A stretch of 64,000 nucleotides of DNA from Zavarzinia compransoris (GCF_003173055.1 NZ_QGLF01000003.1:349355-413354); one strand, 5' to 3'; positions 8,060 to 17,309 are shown, numbered from the stretch's first letter. Notes: generated by a model from the letters alone, not told the origin. Numbers and translations: made by a program.

Positions 8060-8101
8060 ACCCCCCTTGGGCAATACCCCCTGGGCAATATTGCGGGGGT
8101 A
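8060..8101. repeat. Tandem repeat overlapping an inverted repeat upstream of the asparaginase gene
   Basis: Two near-identical units, TACCCCCCTTGGGCAA (8059-8074) and TACCCCCTGGGCAA (8075-8088), lie in tandem. The second is also the left arm of an inverted repeat: TACCCCC-tgg-GCAAT (8075-8089) pairs with ATTGCGGGGGTA (8090-8101), leaving a 3-nt bulge. The structure sits 9 bp before the first possible start of the asparaginase gene. It could be an operator or an RNA hairpin masking translation initiation. Confidence 0.7.
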
Positions 8102-8110
8102 AACAGTGCA

Positions 8111-9163
8111 GTGGGGCGGAGTTTGAGGGTGGCGCTGTCGGATCTGGACCTCAATCGGCGGATTCTCGTCGTCTATGTCGGTGGCACGATCGGCATGCGC
8201 CAATCGGCCGACGGCCTGTCGCCGCAGCGCGACCTGCCGACCGCGCTGGCCGTCAAGCTGGCGCCCTGGGGCGGGCAATTGCCCCTGTTCTCGATCGAAA
8301 GCCTGGACGAGCCGATCGACAGCGCCGAGGCGGAGCCCGCGGACTGGCTGCGCATCGCCCGCCATATCGCCGAGCGGTGCAACCGCTACGACGGTTTCGT
8401 CATCCTGCACGGCACCGATACCATGGCCTATACCGCCTCGGCGCTCGGCTTCATGCTGCGCGGCATCGATCAGCCGGTGATCGTGACCGGGGCCCAGGTG
8501 CCCCTGGAAACCCCGGGCTCGGACGCGCTCGACAATGTCGTCTCGGCCCTGACCTTCGCCGCCTGCCCGGCCCTGTCCGGGGTCGGCCTCGCCTTCGACC
8601 GGGTGCTCTATCGCGGCTGCCGCACCACCAAGGTCTCGTCCAGCGATTTCGCCGGCTTCGACAGTCCCAATCATCCGCCGCTCGCCCGCCTGGACGACAG
8701 TCTCTCGATCGATGCCGAAGCGGTGAAACAGCCCGATACCGGCGGCCTCGCCTTCGAACTGCCGGATCAGTTCGGCGCCACCGTGCTGTCGCTGCGGGTG
8801 GTGCCGGGGATGCAGCCGGCCCTGCTCGACGCCCTGCTCGACCTCGGGCCCCAGGGCCTGATCCTCGAATGCTACGGCAGCGGTACCGTGCCCGGGCTCG
8901 GCGGGCGCATGCTCGGCTTCCTCGAACGGGCCATGAATCGGGGCGTGGTCGTCGTCGCCCTGTCCCAGGCGCTGCACGGCGGGGTCCGGCTCGGCACCTA
9001 TGCCGCGGGGTCCGCCCTGGTCAAGGCCGGGGTGATCGACGGCCGCGACCTCACCTTCGAGGCGGCCTTCACCAAGCTGCACCACCTGCTGGCGCAGGGC
9101 CTGCCGTCGGCCGCCGTCCGGGGCGCGTTCACCCGCAATCTGACCGGCGAATGCCGCGAGTGA
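8111..9163 (+). CDS. L-asparaginase, cytoplasmic type I-like
   Basis: A 350-residue asparaginase/glutaminase-family enzyme that hydrolyses asparagine to aspartate and ammonia. Both catalytic threonine motifs are present: YVGGTIGM near the N-terminus and ILHGTDTMAYTASAL in the middle. There is no signal peptide, which points to a cytoplasmic housekeeping form. The start is uncertain: GTG at 8111, TTG at 8123 and GTG at 8129 are all in frame, and gggcggag before the last would serve as a ribosome site. The repeat structure at 8060-8101 lies directly upstream and may regulate it. Confidence 0.9.
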   Translation: MGRSLRVALSDLDLNRRILVVYVGGTIGMRQSADGLSPQRDLPTALAVKLAPWGGQLPLFSIESLDEPIDSAEAEPADWLRIARHIAERCNRYDGFVILHGTDTMAYTASALGFMLRGIDQPVIVTGAQVPLETPGSDALDNVVSALTFAACPALSGVGLAFDRVLYRGCRTTKVSSSDFAGFDSPNHPPLARLDDSLSIDAEAVKQPDTGGLAFELPDQFGATVLSLRVVPGMQPALLDALLDLGPQGLILECYGSGTVPGLGGRMLGFLERAMNRGVVVVALSQALHGGVRLGTYAAGSALVKAGVIDGRDLTFEAAFTKLHHLLAQGLPSAAVRGAFTRNLTGECRE

Positions 9164-9230
9164 CGGCGCCCTTGTGACCCCTCTCCCCCGGTGGTAACAG
9201 TGTTGCCAACCATAAAGGGGAGAGCGAGAC

Positions 9231-10202
9231 GTGAAAACGCGGATCACAGAACTTCTGGGCATCCAGCACCCGATCGTGCAGGGCGGCATGCATTTCGTTG
9301 GCCTGGCGCCGCTGGCGGCGGCGGTTTCCGATGCCGGCGGCCTCGGCATCATCACCGGCCTGACGCAGAAGACGCCCGAACTCCTCGCCCGCGAGATCGG
9401 CCGCGCCCGCGACCTGACGGACAAGCCGATCGGCGTCAACCTCACCTTCCTGCCGACATTCGCCGACCCGCCCTATCCGGAATATATCGCCGCCATCGTC
9501 GAGGGCGGCGTCCGCGTGGTCGAGACCGCGGGCCGCAGCCCCGAGAAATACATGCCGGCCCTGAAGGCGGCGGGGATCAAGGTCGTCCACAAATGTACCT
9601 CGGTCCGTCACGCCCTGAAGGCGGAGCGGATCGGCTGCGACGCGGTCAGCGTCGACGGCTTCGAATGCGGCGGCCACCCGGGCGAGGACGATGTGCCCAA
9701 CATGATCCTGCTGCCCCGCGCGGCCGAGGAATTGAAGATCCCCTTCATCGCCTCCGGCGGCATGGCGGACGGGCGCAGCCTGGTCGCGGCGCTGGCGCTC
9801 GGCGCCGAGGGCGTGAACATGGGCACCCGCTTCATTGCCACCAAGGAAGCCCCGGTGCACGAGAATGTGAAGCAGGCCCTGGTCGCCGCCTCCGAACTCG
9901 ACACCCGCCTGATCATGCGCTCGCTGAAGAATACCGAGCGGGTGATCAACAACCCGGGCGTCGCCCGCATCCTCGAGATCGAGCGGGACAAGGGCGATGC
10001 CCTGACCATCGGCGACATCTACGACCAGGTCGCCGGCATCTACCCGAAGGTGATGATCGACGGCGACATGGACGCGGGCGCCTGGAGCTGCGGCATGGTC
10101 GCCGGCCTGATCCACGACGTGCCCACGGTGAAGGACTTGATCGACCGCATCATGGCCGAGGCCGAGGGCCTGATCACCCGCCGTCTCGCCGGCTTTCTGT
10201 AA
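9231..10202 (+). CDS. Nitronate monooxygenase (NPD-like)
   Basis: A 323-residue FMN enzyme of the 2-nitropropane dioxygenase family, oxidising alkyl nitronates. It begins RITELLGIQHPIVQGGM, followed by AVSDAGGLGII, KPIGVNLTFLP, and FECGGHPGEDD, which carries the conserved His of the active site. FIASGGMADGRSLVAALALGAEGVNMGTRF is the phosphate-binding block. It starts with GTG, supported by a strong purine-rich site (aaaggggagag, 9214-9224). It lies 67 bp after the asparaginase gene and may be co-transcribed. Its stop faces the FGE gene stop 22 bp away. Confidence 0.93.
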   Translation: MKTRITELLGIQHPIVQGGMHFVGLAPLAAAVSDAGGLGIITGLTQKTPELLAREIGRARDLTDKPIGVNLTFLPTFADPPYPEYIAAIVEGGVRVVETAGRSPEKYMPALKAAGIKVVHKCTSVRHALKAERIGCDAVSVDGFECGGHPGEDDVPNMILLPRAAEELKIPFIASGGMADGRSLVAALALGAEGVNMGTRFIATKEAPVHENVKQALVAASELDTRLIMRSLKNTERVINNPGVARILEIERDKGDALTIGDIYDQVAGIYPKVMIDGDMDAGAWSCGMVAGLIHDVPTVKDLIDRIMAEAEGLITRRLAGFL

Positions 10203-10224
10203 CCCGGGGCTGCCGGGGCGGCGG

Positions 10225-11025
10225 TCAGCGCGCGCAGCGAAAGCCGACGTTGGCCGAGCCGGCGTCGGCGGCGACGCCGATCCGCGCCGCCGGGCGATAG
10301 CGCCGGCAATATTCCCCGGCGCACAGGAACGAACCGCCCTTGGCGACATAGGGGGTTTCACCCCCGCCGCCCGTGCAGCCGCAGTCGCCGGCGCTTGCGA
10401 ACCGGCTGCCGGTCAATTCCCAGACATTGCCGATCATGTCGAACAGCCCGTAGCCATTGGCGGGATAGCGGCCGATGGCGGCAGGGCCCGGCGTGCCGCG
10501 GGCGAAATACCAGGGAAAGGCCCCGGTCCAGACATGGGCCATCAGGCGGCCGTCCGGCATGAAGCTGTCGCCCCAGGCATAGGGCGCGCCGGCCAGGCCG
10601 CCGCGCGCCGCCGCCTCCCATTCCTCTTCCCGCGGCAGGCGGGCGCCGGCCCAGGCGCAGAAGGCCAGGGCATCGTCCCGGGCGACATGGACCACGGGCA
10701 GGTCGTCCGCCGCGGCCGCCGAGCCCGGCCCCAGCGGCGCATGCCAGCAGGCGCCCTCGACGAAATGCCACCATTGCCCGGGGTCGCGCAGGTCGACCGG
10801 CCCGGGCGTCATGCGGAACACGGCCGAGCCCGGCCGCTCGCCCCGCTCCGCCGATGTAACATAGCCGGTGGCGGCGGCGAAGCGGGCGAAATCCCGGTTG
10901 CTGACCGGGCGGGCGGCGATTTCGAAGGCGGCGAGCGGGACGCGCCGCGCCGGCCGCTCCTCCGGATAATGCTCATCCGAGCCGACGTCATAGGTGCCGG
11001 CGGGGATGGTAACGAAATCGATCAC
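10225..11025 (-). CDS. Formylglycine-generating enzyme (sulfatase-modifying factor)
   Basis: A 266-residue FGE-sulfatase domain protein. It opens with the family pattern [19 protein letters not shown], and its C-terminal core includes [18 protein letters not shown] and [15 protein letters not shown]. The two cysteines in that last block, four residues apart, match the copper-binding catalytic pair of aerobic FGEs. It would convert the cysteine of the sulfatase CxPxR-type motif to formylglycine in the cytoplasm. Its GTG start overlaps the stop of the sulfatase gene (GTGA), so the two are translationally coupled, and the partner sulfatase is almost certainly its substrate. Confidence 0.94.
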   Translation of the reverse strand: MIDFVTIPAGTYDVGSDEHYPEERPARRVPLAAFEIAARPVSNRDFARFAAATGYVTSAERGERPGSAVFRMTPGPVDLRDPGQWWHFVEGACWHAPLGPGSAAAADDLPVVHVARDDALAFCAWAGARLPREEEWEAAARGGLAGAPYAWGDSFMPDGRLMAHVWTGAFPWYFARGTPGPAAIGRYPANGYGLFDMIGNVWELTGSRFASAGDCGCTGGGGETPYVAKGGSFLCAGEYCRRYRPAARIGVAADAGSANVGFRCAR

Positions 11026-13430
11026 ACCCTGATGCCGATACTGTCGATCAGGCGCTTGCTCTCCAGCGGCCCGAAAGGCGTATTGTCGATTTTGTAACGC
11101 AGCTCGATCAGGCGGCCCTGGAACGGGTTGGGACCGGTATAGAGGGTGGAGACCCGGTTGCCGAGGTCGGCGCCCAGCGACAGCCCGTCATAGGAGGTGG
11201 ACAGAAGGATGCGGGCGAACGGCCGCTCGACCAGTTTCTCGCCGCCGAGATAGAGCGCGCCGCCGCCCTCGAACGGGCGCGAGACCATGGTCTGGACGAA
11301 GCGCACCTGGATCCGGCCCTCGGGCAGGGGGGCCGGGCTTTCCAGCCGCTCCACCCAGGGGGCGAGGTTCTGCTCGTAGACCAGCCGGCCCTGGTGGATG
11401 AACAGGGCATAGCCGGCATGGCGCGAGCCGCAGGCGACCAGGACGCCGTCGCCCTGGCCGGGCAGGCGCTCGATCTCGGCGATGATCTCATGGCCGAGGC
11501 CGCCGACCTGGGGCGCCAGATGGGCCGAGATCCGGTCCATCGGCGGGCGGAAGCTCCAGTCGGGGCGGACGCCCTGGCGCTGGCGGTCCTGGCCCAGCTT
11601 GACGATCAGGTTGCGGTCGTCGAGCGGGAAGACGCCATAGCGGACCGCGGCTGCCTGCCATTTCTCCGCCAGTTCCGCCACTTTCTCCGGGTGCTGGCCG
11701 GCGAGGTCGGTCAGTTCGTTGACTTCCCTGGAGAGATCGTAGAGTTCCCAGCGGTCGCCGGCATAGTCGCTGCCGCGCTCGTGCCGCGTCACCAGGCGCC
11801 AGTCGCCGTCCATATAGGCGCGCTGGCCGCCCAGCTCGAAATATTGCTCGGTCCGCGTCGGGGCCTTGTCGCTGGCGAAGGTGGCGGCGACGCTCGCCCC
11901 TTCCAGGGGTTTCAGCTTCCGCCCGCCGTAGGTCGCGGGGCGTTCCACCTTCAGCGCCTCCAGGATGGTCGGATAGAGGTCGATGACATGGACGAAGCGG
12001 TGGCGGATCTCGCCCCGGGCCGCGATCCCGCGCGGCCATGAAACCAGCAGCGGATCGGCCACCCCGCCCAGGTGGGCATATTGCTTGTAGAGCCGGAACG
12101 GCGTGTTCGAGGCACAGGCCCAGCCCACCGGGTAATGGGGGAAGGTCGGGTCCTCGCCCATGATGTCATAGAGCTTGGCCGCTTCCTCGAGGGGGACGGG
12201 CCGGCCGAAGGCGGCGGCGAAGACATTGGGCGTGCCGGTCGGCGTGCCTTCCGCCGAGCCGCCGTTGTCCGAGATCAGCACGATCATCGTGTTCTCGCGC
12301 CGGCCGAGGGTGTCGAGCGCCGCCAGCAGCTTGCCGATCGAACGGTCGAGATGGGTGATCAGCCCGGCATAGACTTCCATATAGCGGGCATAGAGCCGCT
12401 GTTCCGCCGCCCCCAGCTGGTCCCAGGCGGCGATCCCGGGGGCGAGCGGCGGCAGTTCCGTGGTCTCGGGGACGAGGCCCAGGCTGCGCTGGCGCTTCAG
12501 CCGCTCCGCCCGGATCACGTCCCAGCCGACGTCGTAGCGGCCCTTGTAGGCGTCGCGCTCGGCCGGGCGGGCCTGGAGCGGCGAATGGGCGGCGGGATAG
12601 GCGACCTGGAGGAAGAAGGGCCGGTCCGGGTCCAGCGCCTGCTGGGTGTTCAGATAGGCGATGGCGCGCTCGGTCAGGTCGTCGAGCACGAAGTAGTCGT
12701 CGCTCGGCGGCACTTCGACCGGGGCCGTGCCTTCCAGCAATTCCGCCGGGCGGAAGTAATCGGTCGAATGGCCCTGGAACCAATAGGCGCGCTCGAAGCC
12801 CCGATGGGTCGGCCAATTGTGGGTCGGGCCGTTGGCGCCGTTGCTGTGGGCGACATTCACATGCCACTTGCCGACATGCAGGGTGGACCAGCCCTTTTCC
12901 TGCAAGACTTCCGCCATGGTCGCCGCTTCCGGCGTCAGGTCGCCGCGATAGCCCGGGTAGCCGGCGTCGAGATCCGCCAGCCAGCCGACGGCGGCGGAAT
13001 GGTGGTTCAGCCCGGTCATCAGGGCGGCCCGGGTGGGCGAGCACATGGCGCAGGTGCGGAAATTGGCATAGCGCAGGCCCTCGGCCGCGATCCGGTCCAT
13101 GTTCGGGGTCGCGATCTCGCTGCCGTAGCAGCCGAGATCGGCAAAGCCGACATCGTCGAGCACGATGACGATCAGGTTCGGCGCCTCCGCCGCCGGCTTC
13201 GGGTGTTCGGCATAGGCGGGCCTGGAGTCGGCAAAGGATTCGGCGATCTCCGCCGGCCCGCCACCCTCGACCGCCGCCGGCGTCACCAGCTTCCGCGCCG
13301 TCCGGTCCAGCGCCACCACGCCGGCCCCCGCCGCGCCCGCGACCGCGGCGCCGCCGGCCGCGCCGATCAGCAGCGACCTCCGGTCCAGGCCGCGCTTGTC
13401 TTTGCTCTTGTCGTCGTGGTTCCGGGCCAT
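11022..13430 (-). CDS. Type I sulfatase with Tat signal and C-terminal extension
   Basis: An 802-residue arylsulfatase-family protein. Residues 1-40 form a twin-arginine signal (DRRSLLIG then an Ala/Gly hydrophobic core), so it is exported folded, after its cysteine has been modified by the adjacent FGE. Metal-binding Asp residues are at 92-93 (VLDDVGF). The formylglycine motif CSPTR is at 130-134, followed by AALMTG. The length is well above the usual 500-560 residues; the last 200 or so (from about [10 protein letters not shown]) look like a beta-rich domain with [16 protein letters not shown]. The start was set at the ATG before the Tat signal; the open frame extends upstream but without signal-peptide sense. 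The substrate is unknown. Confidence 0.93.
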   Translation of the reverse strand: MARNHDDKSKDKRGLDRRSLLIGAAGGAAVAGAAGAGVVALDRTARKLVTPAAVEGGGPAEIAESFADSRPAYAEHPKPAAEAPNLIVIVLDDVGFADLGCYGSEIATPNMDRIAAEGLRYANFRTCAMCSPTRAALMTGLNHHSAAVGWLADLDAGYPGYRGDLTPEAATMAEVLQEKGWSTLHVGKWHVNVAHSNGANGPTHNWPTHRGFERAYWFQGHSTDYFRPAELLEGTAPVEVPPSDDYFVLDDLTERAIAYLNTQQALDPDRPFFLQVAYPAAHSPLQARPAERDAYKGRYDVGWDVIRAERLKRQRSLGLVPETTELPPLAPGIAAWDQLGAAEQRLYARYMEVYAGLITHLDRSIGKLLAALDTLGRRENTMIVLISDNGGSAEGTPTGTPNVFAAAFGRPVPLEEAAKLYDIMGEDPTFPHYPVGWACASNTPFRLYKQYAHLGGVADPLLVSWPRGIAARGEIRHRFVHVIDLYPTILEALKVERPATYGGRKLKPLEGASVAATFASDKAPTRTEQYFELGGQRAYMDGDWRLVTRHERGSDYAGDRWELYDLSREVNELTDLAGQHPEKVAELAEKWQAAAVRYGVFPLDDRNLIVKLGQDRQRQGVRPDWSFRPPMDRISAHLAPQVGGLGHEIIAEIERLPGQGDGVLVACGSRHAGYALFIHQGRLVYEQNLAPWVERLESPAPLPEGRIQVRFVQTMVSRPFEGGGALYLGGEKLVERPFARILLSTSYDGLSLGADLGNRVSTLYTGPNPFQGRLIELRYKIDNTPFGPLESKRLIDSIGIRV

Positions 13431-13599
13431 GGTGCTTCCCCTCGATCCCGCGCATGGGCTGCGCTGTTGGCCGCAGTATGCACGCCTGCCCAACCCCGGG
13501 CACTGCCCGATATGGGCAGGGATTGCGGCGCAAGCGCGCGAAAGGCGAAGGGTGATTCGCTTGTTACCGTCTCCCGCGTCGAAACGGAGGATCACCCGC

Positions 13600-14352
13600 A
13601 TGGGCTTGCTGGCGAACAAGGTGGCTTTGATCACGGGGGCGGGGTCCGGCATTGGCCGGGCCGCGGCACTTTGCTTTGCGCGGGAAGGGGCAAGCCTGGT
13701 GGTGAATGCGCGAAGGCCCGCCTCTCTCGAAAGCCTGGTCACGGAAATCTCGGCCGCCGGGGGCAGGGCCCTGGCCGTGCCTGGCGACGTGACGGCCGAG
13801 GCCACGCACGAGGCATTGGTCGCCGGGGCGGTCGATGCCTTCGGCGGCCTCGATATCGCCTTCAACAATGCGGGCGACGTCGGCCTCGCCGCCCCCTTTG
13901 CCGAACTGCCGGTCGCGGCCTGGGAGCGGGCACTGGCGGTCAACCTGACGGCGGCTTTCCTGGGGGCGAGGGTCCAGGTGCCGGCCCTGCTGCGGCGGGG
14001 CGGCGGCGCGCTCATCTTCACCGGGAGTTTCGTCGGCGTCAGTGCCGGCCTGCCCGGCATGGGGGCCTATGGCGCGGCCAAGGCCGGCCTTCTCGGCCTG
14101 GTCAAGGGCCTGACCGCCGACTACGCCGCAGCCGGCATCCGCGCCAACGCCCTGCTGCCTGGGGGCACCGTCACCGCCATGGCGGGCGATGCCGCCCAGC
14201 AAGCCTGGGCCGCCGGCCTTCACGCCCAGAAACGCTTGGCCACCCCGGCCGAAATCGCCCGGGCCGCCCTGTTTCTCGCCAGCGACATGGCGAGCTTCGT
14301 TACCGGCTCGGCCCTTTGGGCCGACGGCGGCAATGCGGCAGTGAAACTGTAG
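13600..14352 (+). CDS. Short-chain dehydrogenase/reductase
   Basis: A 250-residue classical SDR. TGAGSGIG (12-19) binds the cofactor, NNAG is at 89-92, and the catalytic Ser143, Tyr157 and Lys161 are present (TGS, AYGAAK). ARRP following the second strand, with an Arg rather than an acid, hints at NADP(H). The start ATG is preceded by CGGAGG at a good distance; a longer upstream frame lacks this. It diverges from the sulfatase gene across 169 bp that must hold both promoters. The substrate is unknown. Confidence 0.93.
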   Translation: MGLLANKVALITGAGSGIGRAAALCFAREGASLVVNARRPASLESLVTEISAAGGRALAVPGDVTAEATHEALVAGAVDAFGGLDIAFNNAGDVGLAAPFAELPVAAWERALAVNLTAAFLGARVQVPALLRRGGGALIFTGSFVGVSAGLPGMGAYGAAKAGLLGLVKGLTADYAAAGIRANALLPGGTVTAMAGDAAQQAWAAGLHAQKRLATPAEIARAALFLASDMASFVTGSALWADGGNAAVKL

Positions 14353-14365
14353 AGGATCGGAAAAC

Positions 14366-14440
14366 TGGAGCGGGCGAAGGGATTCGAACCCTCGACCCCA
14401 ACCTTGGCAAGGTTGTGCTCTACCCCTGAGCTACGCCCGC
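14366..14440 (-). tRNA. tRNA-Gly(GCC), copy 1
   Basis: Read on the minus strand, this is a 75-nt cloverleaf with an acceptor stem GCGGGCG/CGCCCGC, a D-loop segment TAGCTCAGGGGTAGAGCA, and an anticodon loop CTTGCCAAG giving anticodon GCC. The T-arm is GAGGGTTCGAATCCCTT, then discriminator T and an encoded CCA. It is identical to the copy at 14500-14574. Confidence 0.97.
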
Positions 14441-14499
14441 TCTGGCGTTTCGGTGGCGCTGCCGTCGTGGTCTTCCGGCCGGGATAGGGACCGGGAGAC

Positions 14500-14574
14500 T
14501 GGAGCGGGCGAAGGGATTCGAACCCTCGACCCCAACCTTGGCAAGGTTGTGCTCTACCCCTGAGCTACGCCCGC
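14500..14574 (-). tRNA. tRNA-Gly(GCC), copy 2
   Basis: The second, identical 75-nt tRNA-Gly with anticodon GCC and encoded CCA. The identity between copies extends a few bases beyond the tRNA on both sides (14364-14447 equals 14498-14581), with 50 bp of different sequence between. This indicates a recent tandem duplication. Both are on the minus strand, so this copy would be transcribed first. Confidence 0.97.
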
Positions 14575-14731
14575 TCTGGCGCCGTCTGTAATGCGCAGCG
14601 TTGCAGGGAACGCCGGCTTCACGTCGAGGCCGGCACTATACTGAGGCGACTGCGCTTTGCAAGCATGATTTTCGGGGCCGCCCGGTTCCGCCATGGGCTT
14701 CGGCGGCGGAATGGGGTAGGAGTGGGGGATC

Positions 14732-15265
14732 ATGCCGATGACCGATCTCGATCTCTTCGCCCGGCTCGATGCGCTCGGGCTCGCGCACCGCACCGTCGCC
14801 CATGACGCCGCCCATACCGTCGAGGAAGCCCAGGCCCTGCGTGGGCAATTGCCCGGCGGACACGCCAAGAACCTGTTCCTGAAGGACAGGAAGGGCGGCT
14901 TCTGGCTGGTGGTGGCCGAGGAAAATGTCCGGGTCGACCTGACGGCCCTGGAAAAGCACCTGGGCGCGCCCCGCCTGTCGTTCGGCACCCCGGAGGCGAT
15001 GCTGGCGATTCTGGGCGTGACGCCCGGTTCGGTGACGCCCTTCACCCTGGCCAACGAAAGCGCCGCCGGCGTCCGCCTGGTGCTGGACAGCGGCCTGCTT
15101 GCCTTCGATCCGCTGAACTTCCATCCCCTTCGCAACGACCGCACCACGGCGATCGCCCGGGCCGATTTCCTCCGCTTCCTCGAGGCGACGGGCCATGTCC
15201 CGGCCCTCGTCGACCTGGCGGCGGTGACGGCGGCGCGGGCGGCCGCCAAGGGCGAGGCGCCCTGA
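14732..15265 (+). CDS. ProXp-ala/YbaK-like aminoacyl-tRNA deacylase
   Basis: A 177-residue free-standing editing domain homologous to the insertion domain of prolyl-tRNA synthetase. Diagnostic stretches are GHAKNLFLKDRKGGFWLVVA with the conserved lysine, LGAPRLSFGTPEAML, LGVTPGSVTPFTLAN and FHPLRNDRTTAI. This pattern fits the ProXp-ala (PrdX) group, which hydrolyses Ala mischarged on tRNA-Pro, better than YbaK, which acts on Cys-tRNA-Pro. The ATG at 14732 has taggag upstream; ATG 14738 is possible. Confidence 0.88.
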   Translation: MPMTDLDLFARLDALGLAHRTVAHDAAHTVEEAQALRGQLPGGHAKNLFLKDRKGGFWLVVAEENVRVDLTALEKHLGAPRLSFGTPEAMLAILGVTPGSVTPFTLANESAAGVRLVLDSGLLAFDPLNFHPLRNDRTTAIARADFLRFLEATGHVPALVDLAAVTAARAAAKGEAP

Positions 15266-15278
15266 CGCCCTCTCGCCC

Positions 15279-15333
15279 GCTTGCAGATCGGCTCATCCGC
15301 TTGCAGATCGGTCTGTCTGCTTGCAGATACTGG
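15279..15333. repeat. Three 20-bp spaced direct repeats
   Basis: The core gcttgcagat occurs at 15279, 15299 and 15319, exactly 20 bp apart. Units 1 and 2 share 13 bases (gcttgcagatcgg), while unit 3 diverges after the core. Twenty base pairs is close to two helical turns, so the cores face the same side of the DNA. They lie between the deacylase stop and the thioredoxin-like gene start (205 bp gap) and could be regulator binding sites or a simple tandem duplication. Confidence 0.85.
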
Positions 15334-15470
15334 CGCGGGCCCCATCTATGAGGTAATGCGAATGCGCGTGCCTTCGGCCGCGCGGACGCCTATTGATGGG
15401 CCGGGGCGCAACGCCCGGGTCCTTAACGCATCGCAAGCACGGTCACAGCGACCAACGGACGGAATATAAG

Positions 15471-16403
15471 ATGGAAACCCTTATCGGCCAGGCCCCGTCG
15501 GGCGGCCTCAAGGGCGCCGGTGCCGCCGCCGCCGACCTGATCAAGGACGTCAACCTCGCCAGCTTCCGCCAGGATGTGCTCGACGCCTCGCGCAAGGTGC
15601 CGGTCATCGTCGATTTCTGGGCCCCCTGGTGCGGGCCCTGCCGCCAGCTCGGCCCCCTGCTGGAAAAGGCGGTGCTGGCCGCCGGCGGCGCCGTGCTCAT
15701 GGCCAAGATCGACGTCGACCAGAACCCCGAGATCGCGCAACAGATGCGCATCCAGTCGATTCCCGCGGTCTATGCCTTCTATCAGGGCCAGCCGGTCGAC
15801 GGCTTCCAGGGCGCCCTGCCGGAAAGCCAGGTGAAGGCTTTCGTCGACCGCCTGGTGAAAATGTCCGGCGGCGCCTCGCCCGTCGACGACGTGCTGGAGT
15901 TCGCCCGCACCGCCGTCGCCGAGGGCCGGCTGGACGAGGCGGAAGCCGCCTATGCCGAAGTCCTCCAGGCCGAGGACCAGCACCACGGCGCCCTGGCCGG
16001 CCTCGCCAAGATCGCCGTCGCCCGCGGCAGCCTGGACGAGGCGGCGGAATTCCTCGCCGCGATCCCGGAGGAAAAGGCCAATGACGCCGAGGTCGCCGGC
16101 GCCCGTTCCGCCCTGGCCCTGGCCCATGAGGCGGCCGATGTCGGCGAACTGGGGCCCCTGCTGGCCGCGGTCGAGGCCGATCCCGCCGATTTCCAGGCCC
16201 GCTTCGACCTCGCCGTCGCCCTGCATGCCGAGGGCCGCAACGGCGAGGCGATCGACCACCTGCTCGACATCGTCAAGCGGGACCGCAAGTGGAACGACGA
16301 GGCCGCGCGCAAGCAGCTGGTGAAGCTGTTCGACGTGCTCGGCTTCGAGGACCCGCTGGCGGCCGACGGGCGCCGGCGCCTGTCGTCGATCCTCTTCGCC
16401 TGA
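15471..16403 (+). CDS. cnoX: CnoX/YbbN-like chaperedoxin (thioredoxin-TPR protein)
   Basis: A 310-residue protein with an N-terminal thioredoxin domain (about residues 28-135) and a C-terminal TPR-like helical region (about 145-300). The active site WAPWCGPC (50-57) keeps both cysteines, unlike E. coli CnoX, so it may still be a redox-active thioredoxin. The conserved cis-proline segment IQSIPAVYAF is present. The C-domain has FARTAVAEGRLDEAEAAYAEVL and a terminal ARKQLVKLFDVLG typical of the family. It should hold clients for GroEL and DnaK under oxidative stress. The ATG at 15471 follows a weak ggaatataag leader. Confidence 0.92.
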   Translation: METLIGQAPSGGLKGAGAAAADLIKDVNLASFRQDVLDASRKVPVIVDFWAPWCGPCRQLGPLLEKAVLAAGGAVLMAKIDVDQNPEIAQQMRIQSIPAVYAFYQGQPVDGFQGALPESQVKAFVDRLVKMSGGASPVDDVLEFARTAVAEGRLDEAEAAYAEVLQAEDQHHGALAGLAKIAVARGSLDEAAEFLAAIPEEKANDAEVAGARSALALAHEAADVGELGPLLAAVEADPADFQARFDLAVALHAEGRNGEAIDHLLDIVKRDRKWNDEAARKQLVKLFDVLGFEDPLAADGRRRLSSILFA

Positions 16404-16419
16404 ACGGGGACGGGCGGCC

Positions 16420-17088
16420 ATGTCGGCCAGCGCCGGGCTGATCGGCTTCGACGAACTGCCGTCGATCCTGCCGGTCTTTCCCTTGAGCGGGGCCCTGCTG
16501 CTGCCCCGCGGCCGCCTGCCGCTGAATATTTTCGAGCCGCGCTATCTGGCCATGGTGCGCGACGCCATGGCCGGGCACCGGCTGATCGGCATGGTCCAGC
16601 CCCTGGACAGCCACAGCCGCGAGGCGGAGCCGGCGATCTTCCAGGTCGGCTGCGCCGGCAAGATCACGGCCTTTTCCGAGACCGGCGACGGCCGCTTCAT
16701 GATCACCCTGACCGGGATCGGCCGTTTCCGGATCGCCACCGAACTGGCGCGGGTGACGCCCTATCGCCAGGTGGTCGCGGATTTCGCCGCCTATGCCGCC
16801 GATTTCGATCCCCCGCCGGAACCTTCGGGGTTCGAGCGCAGCCGGCTTTATCCGGTGCTGCGGTCCTATCTCGAACTGCACGGCCTCAACGCCGACTGGC
16901 AGGCGATCGAACGGGCCCCGGCCGAACCCCTGGTCAATGCGCTGGCCATGATCTGCCCCTTTTCGCCGGCGGAAAAACAGGCCCTGCTCGAGGCGGAGGA
17001 TCTGTCGGCGCGGGCCGACGCCATGATCACCCTGCTCGGCATGGCGGTCGCCGCGCGCCCCGGCGAACCCGAAACCCCTTTGCAATAG
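16420..17088 (+). CDS. LON substrate-binding domain protein
   Basis: A 222-residue protein made only of the LON N-terminal (PUA-like) domain, without ATPase or protease parts. [29 protein letters not shown] is covered by the opening block (about residues 13-45), followed by IGMVQPLD and a helical C-terminal half ending in [16 protein letters not shown]. Such stand-alone proteins are common in alphaproteobacteria next to a thioredoxin/TPR gene and Trm112, as here. The function is unknown; a role in handling damaged proteins is inferred from the domain. It is 16 bp after cnoX and 11 bp before the Trm112 gene. Confidence 0.9.
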   Translation: MSASAGLIGFDELPSILPVFPLSGALLLPRGRLPLNIFEPRYLAMVRDAMAGHRLIGMVQPLDSHSREAEPAIFQVGCAGKITAFSETGDGRFMITLTGIGRFRIATELARVTPYRQVVADFAAYAADFDPPPEPSGFERSRLYPVLRSYLELHGLNADWQAIERAPAEPLVNALAMICPFSPAEKQALLEAEDLSARADAMITLLGMAVAARPGEPETPLQ

Positions 17089-17099
17089 GATCTCCCGTC

Positions 17100-17309
17100 A
17101 TGAGCGATACGACGACGAACGGCACGGTCGATCCGAAGCTGCTCGAAATCCTGGTCTGCCCGGCCTCGCGCCAGAAGCTGCGCTATGACCGGGAGCGGGG
17201 CGAACTCGTCTCCGATGCCGCACGGCTGGCCTATCCGATCCGCGACGGCATTCCGATCATGCTGATCGACGAGGCGCGGCGCCTGGACGAGGAAGGCGGC
17301 CCGGCGTGA
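17100..17309 (+). CDS. Trm112-family small protein
   Basis: A 69-residue protein with the Trm112 core: [17 protein letters not shown] followed by a beta strand and [20 protein letters not shown]. Only the first cysteine of the zinc-type Trm112 pattern is visible (CPAS), as in many bacterial YcaR-like forms. Eukaryotic and archaeal relatives activate methyltransferases; a similar partner role is possible here. Its stop overlaps the start of the next gene by four bases, which indicates translational coupling. Confidence 0.92.
   Translation: MSDTTTNGTVDPKLLEILVCPASRQKLRYDRERGELVSDAARLAYPIRDGIPIMLIDEARRLDEEGGPA

Noticed and set aside
6466..9445. Long minus-strand frames opposite the OYE, asparaginase and NMO genes
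   Set aside because: These are codon-bias shadows: the sense genes have full family motifs and ribosome sites, and the antisense translations have none.
11022..14060. A longer, 1012-residue form of the sulfatase
   Set aside because: The extra 210 residues run antisense to the SDR gene, and a good Tat signal begins only at the ATG at 13430.
14366..14574. Genomic island or prophage attached at the tRNA-Gly pair
   Set aside because: No integrase, no mobility genes and no compositional change on either side; the repeat is the tRNA duplication itself.
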